Shown: one piece after another, positions 62,358 through 64,000 of the stretch
How the letters are laid out: each line of letters begins with the position of its first letter
How positions within the stretch are numbered: position 1 is the first letter of the stretch
Source of the DNA: Crambe crambe
Taxonomy: Eukaryota > Porifera > Demospongiae > Poecilosclerida > Crambeidae
DNA length: 64,000 bases
Direction: 5' to 3'
Assembly (NCBI GenBank): GCA_963924555.1
Contig: OZ004586.1
Location: 372,001 to 436,000, forward strand
Notes under the pieces: generated by a model
What the model was told of the DNA's origin: nothing
The model's database searches: none
What the model saw: only the letters and a program-made list of their open reading frames with translations
Position numbers and translations under genes: made by a program

Positions 62358-62489
62358 CTGTCATGTGAGAGAAGGAAAATTCTCATTCTAGTACTAACAT
62401 AACAGCAATAATACAATACATGGAAATTTAATTAATCAACTGTAACCATGAGTATTAGGTGGGAGTAAAATTAATTATGCTCCAATTCT

Positions 62490-63018
62490 ACTAGTCTATA
62501 GGTTCTCCTTGGAAACAGACTTTGAAGAGGTGATTATCCTCTGACCTGATCCTCCATCCGGAGCAAGAACTGCGTTTCTCTTCCCAGCTAGCTAGCTAGC
62601 TAGCTAATCTCGTGTGGCCAGACCTTTCTAAGACTAGTAGAAGTTCTGCTGGTCCACTACAAATCACTCTTCCCAAAACCAGTTGGACAGACATACAAAT
62701 ACTTTGTAGGCAGACCTGATGAGCCAAGCCCATGAGGCAAACCCAACATCTCCAAGAGAAAGCATCATTGGTAGCCTCGTAGGTAGCCTACCTTATCTGT
62801 AGCTGAAGCTGGAGAAGCACCTTCAGCAGTTGCCAGTGCAGTAGAAATAAGGTCCAGCCCAATTATTGTGATGTTTACGTATCCTAAAATTTTATCTCCT
62901 ACATACAGTGTGTTGTCTTGAATTTCATTACATGGTTACATATATACATACCAAGCGTAATGTAAATAAGGCGTTTCTTCCCTGAGTACCTCAGCGCTTC
63001 ACTGCCATCATGGATCTC
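62490..63018. other. Spacer with no gene seen
   Basis: Includes a short (GCTA)n run at about 62589-62607. No coding or repeat structure otherwise recognised. Confidence 0.4.
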
Positions 63019-63085
63019 TAAAGCAACTAGTCTGGCATAGCCGCCTCTCGTGCAAAGGGTCGGCTACGCCAGACTATAAAGCAAC
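63019..63085. mobile_element. 49-bp miniature inverted-repeat element with 9-bp target duplication
   Basis: Element 63028-63076 begins TAGTCTGGCATAGCCG and ends CGGCTACGCCAGACTA, a 16-bp near-perfect inverted repeat. It is flanked by TAAAGCAAC at 63019-63027 and 63077-63085. The target duplication shows real transposition. A relative is embedded at about 2226 and 28676 (TAGTCTGGGG...AGCCGACCCTTTACC). An 8-9 bp duplication would suit a hAT-like helper; this is inference. Confidence 0.8.
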
Positions 63086-63149
63086 TTCGTCCTTCTTCAA
63101 TTTTTGCAAAATGCTGAGTGTGCATTCTCACGCATGCTTGTCCTTGAAA

Positions 63150-63640
63150 AAAATCTCACTGGAGTGTTAATTTTACACCAAAGGTTAGAATTATACAAGC
63201 CTGCTGGTAATCCAAACAGAGTCGTTTGGTGGTGGGCGTCCCGTGATGGATCGGAGCAGATGGTGTCTTCTAGGCTCTGTAGATGATTGCTGATATTGGG
63301 GAAAGTTCGGGAGATGTATGACCACTTGCTCATCAAGCCATGGGAGTATGCAGCATAGGCGGCATGGGGCTGGGAAGCGGCAATGTTGGAGAGCACTTTC
63401 AGTTCTTTTGTTCATAGGTTCACCTTGCCCTTGATTGGTGTGCCAAGGGTTGTCTCGAGGTAAGGCCAGCCATTGGAAGTGATCATAATCTTGGTATCTC
63501 CAAAGACTGATTTAAAATAGTCAGGCTTGATTTGCATAGTAACCAAATGATGGGCCGTGCTTCTCAATATCAGGATCGAAGGCAAGATAACTTCCCTGTA
63601 GCTGCTCTATCATTGGCATACCATGTTTGATCGACTGAAT
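63150..63640 (-). mobile_element. Reverse-transcriptase element fossil
   Basis: Minus-strand pieces such as ASQPHAAYAAYSHGLMSKWS and ITGRPPPND resemble a reverse-transcriptase-associated protein found in mobile elements of many invertebrates. It is broken, with a few breaks and no ends recognised. The family (LINE-like or DIRS-like) cannot be fixed from this fragment. Confidence 0.6.
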
Positions 63641-63764
63641 CTGAAAGCTTGGATATCAAAGGTACTGTGGTGATCGCGTAGAACGGTATTGCTAATGGAT
63701 CACATTGTGTGGTACCCTTTTGTGAGTAGAGCACTGTGGAGGGACAGCCTCACATGAACCTCCT

Positions 63765-63960
63765 GTGTGTATGTGTGTGCGTGTATGTGTTTGTTCATCA
63801 TTATTCTGTTCTGTGTCTGTCATCCTTTATTCATTATCACTTGTATGTGTTTATATGTGTGTTTATCGTTATTCTAAGTATTATTGTTCTGTCCTTTATT
63901 CATTGTCACATGTATGTGTTTAGCCTATTCTTTTTGTCACCCTTCCAGTGTGTGTTCTAG
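63765..63960. repeat. TGTG-rich low-complexity strip
   Basis: Degenerate TGTGTATGTGTG and TTATTCATT words with internal near-duplication (TTCATTATCACTTGTATGTG against TTCATTGTCACATGTATGTG). No gene. Confidence 0.7.
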
Positions 63961-64000
63961 AAGTTTCTGTGTTAGAGTGTGAATGTTACTGTTTAGCCAT

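Overview
The window looks like nuclear DNA of a demosponge, and Amphimedon or a close relative is my best guess. The reasons are short GT-AG introns, sponge-style Death-domain and ankyrin proteins, and a 2A ribosome-skipping leader (DVESNPGP) like those reported in invertebrate innate-immune genes. Gene models come from reading splice signals and frames by eye. No search was run.

The minus strand carries a tandem family with the order 2A leader, Death domain, conserved helical module, acidic linker, about 12 ankyrin repeats. Copies: A (1-1673, runs off the left edge), B (5684-10185), D (33168-37312), E (42687-46525), F (49737-53523, one-base loss stops it before the ankyrins) and G (61080-62357, ankyrin exon only). 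Hand-spliced models of B, D and E are open end to end (934, 941 and 911 aa). Leader C (27889-28160) has lost its Death exon. It lies 198 bp upstream of a 16.9-kb intronless reading frame (10748-27690) that encodes 44 Ig-like repeats rich in N-glycosylation sequons. A leader-C donor and an acceptor at 27691 join the two in frame, so the giant protein may use the 2A leader as its N-terminus.

The plus strand between these genes holds broken pieces of housekeeping and signalling genes: cytosolic isoleucyl-tRNA synthetase (2455-3295, 29470-31282), an ABCC transporter (3803-4830, 31568-32370, 48152-48830) and a DLK/LZK-type MAP3K (38548-42221, with its 3' end repeated at 4838, 32372, 48812 and 60308). 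These pieces converge on the ankyrin ends. Relics of the giant gene's 3' end lie upstream of leaders A, C, D and E, and a decayed 6-kb copy lies upstream of F. The ancestral unit was therefore [giant gene]-[2A-Death-ANK gene]-[convergent plus-strand gene], duplicated about six times and reshuffled.

The most striking biology is twofold. First, differences between ankyrin copies fall at the exposed positions around each TPLHxAAxxG motif, the surface ankyrin proteins use for binding, while the scaffold hardly changes. Second, one 2A leader exon appears to serve two unrelated protein types, an intracellular Death/ANK receptor-like protein and a giant, probably secreted repeat protein. Small inverted-repeat elements, a reverse-transcriptase fossil and several micro- and minisatellites fill the remaining space.
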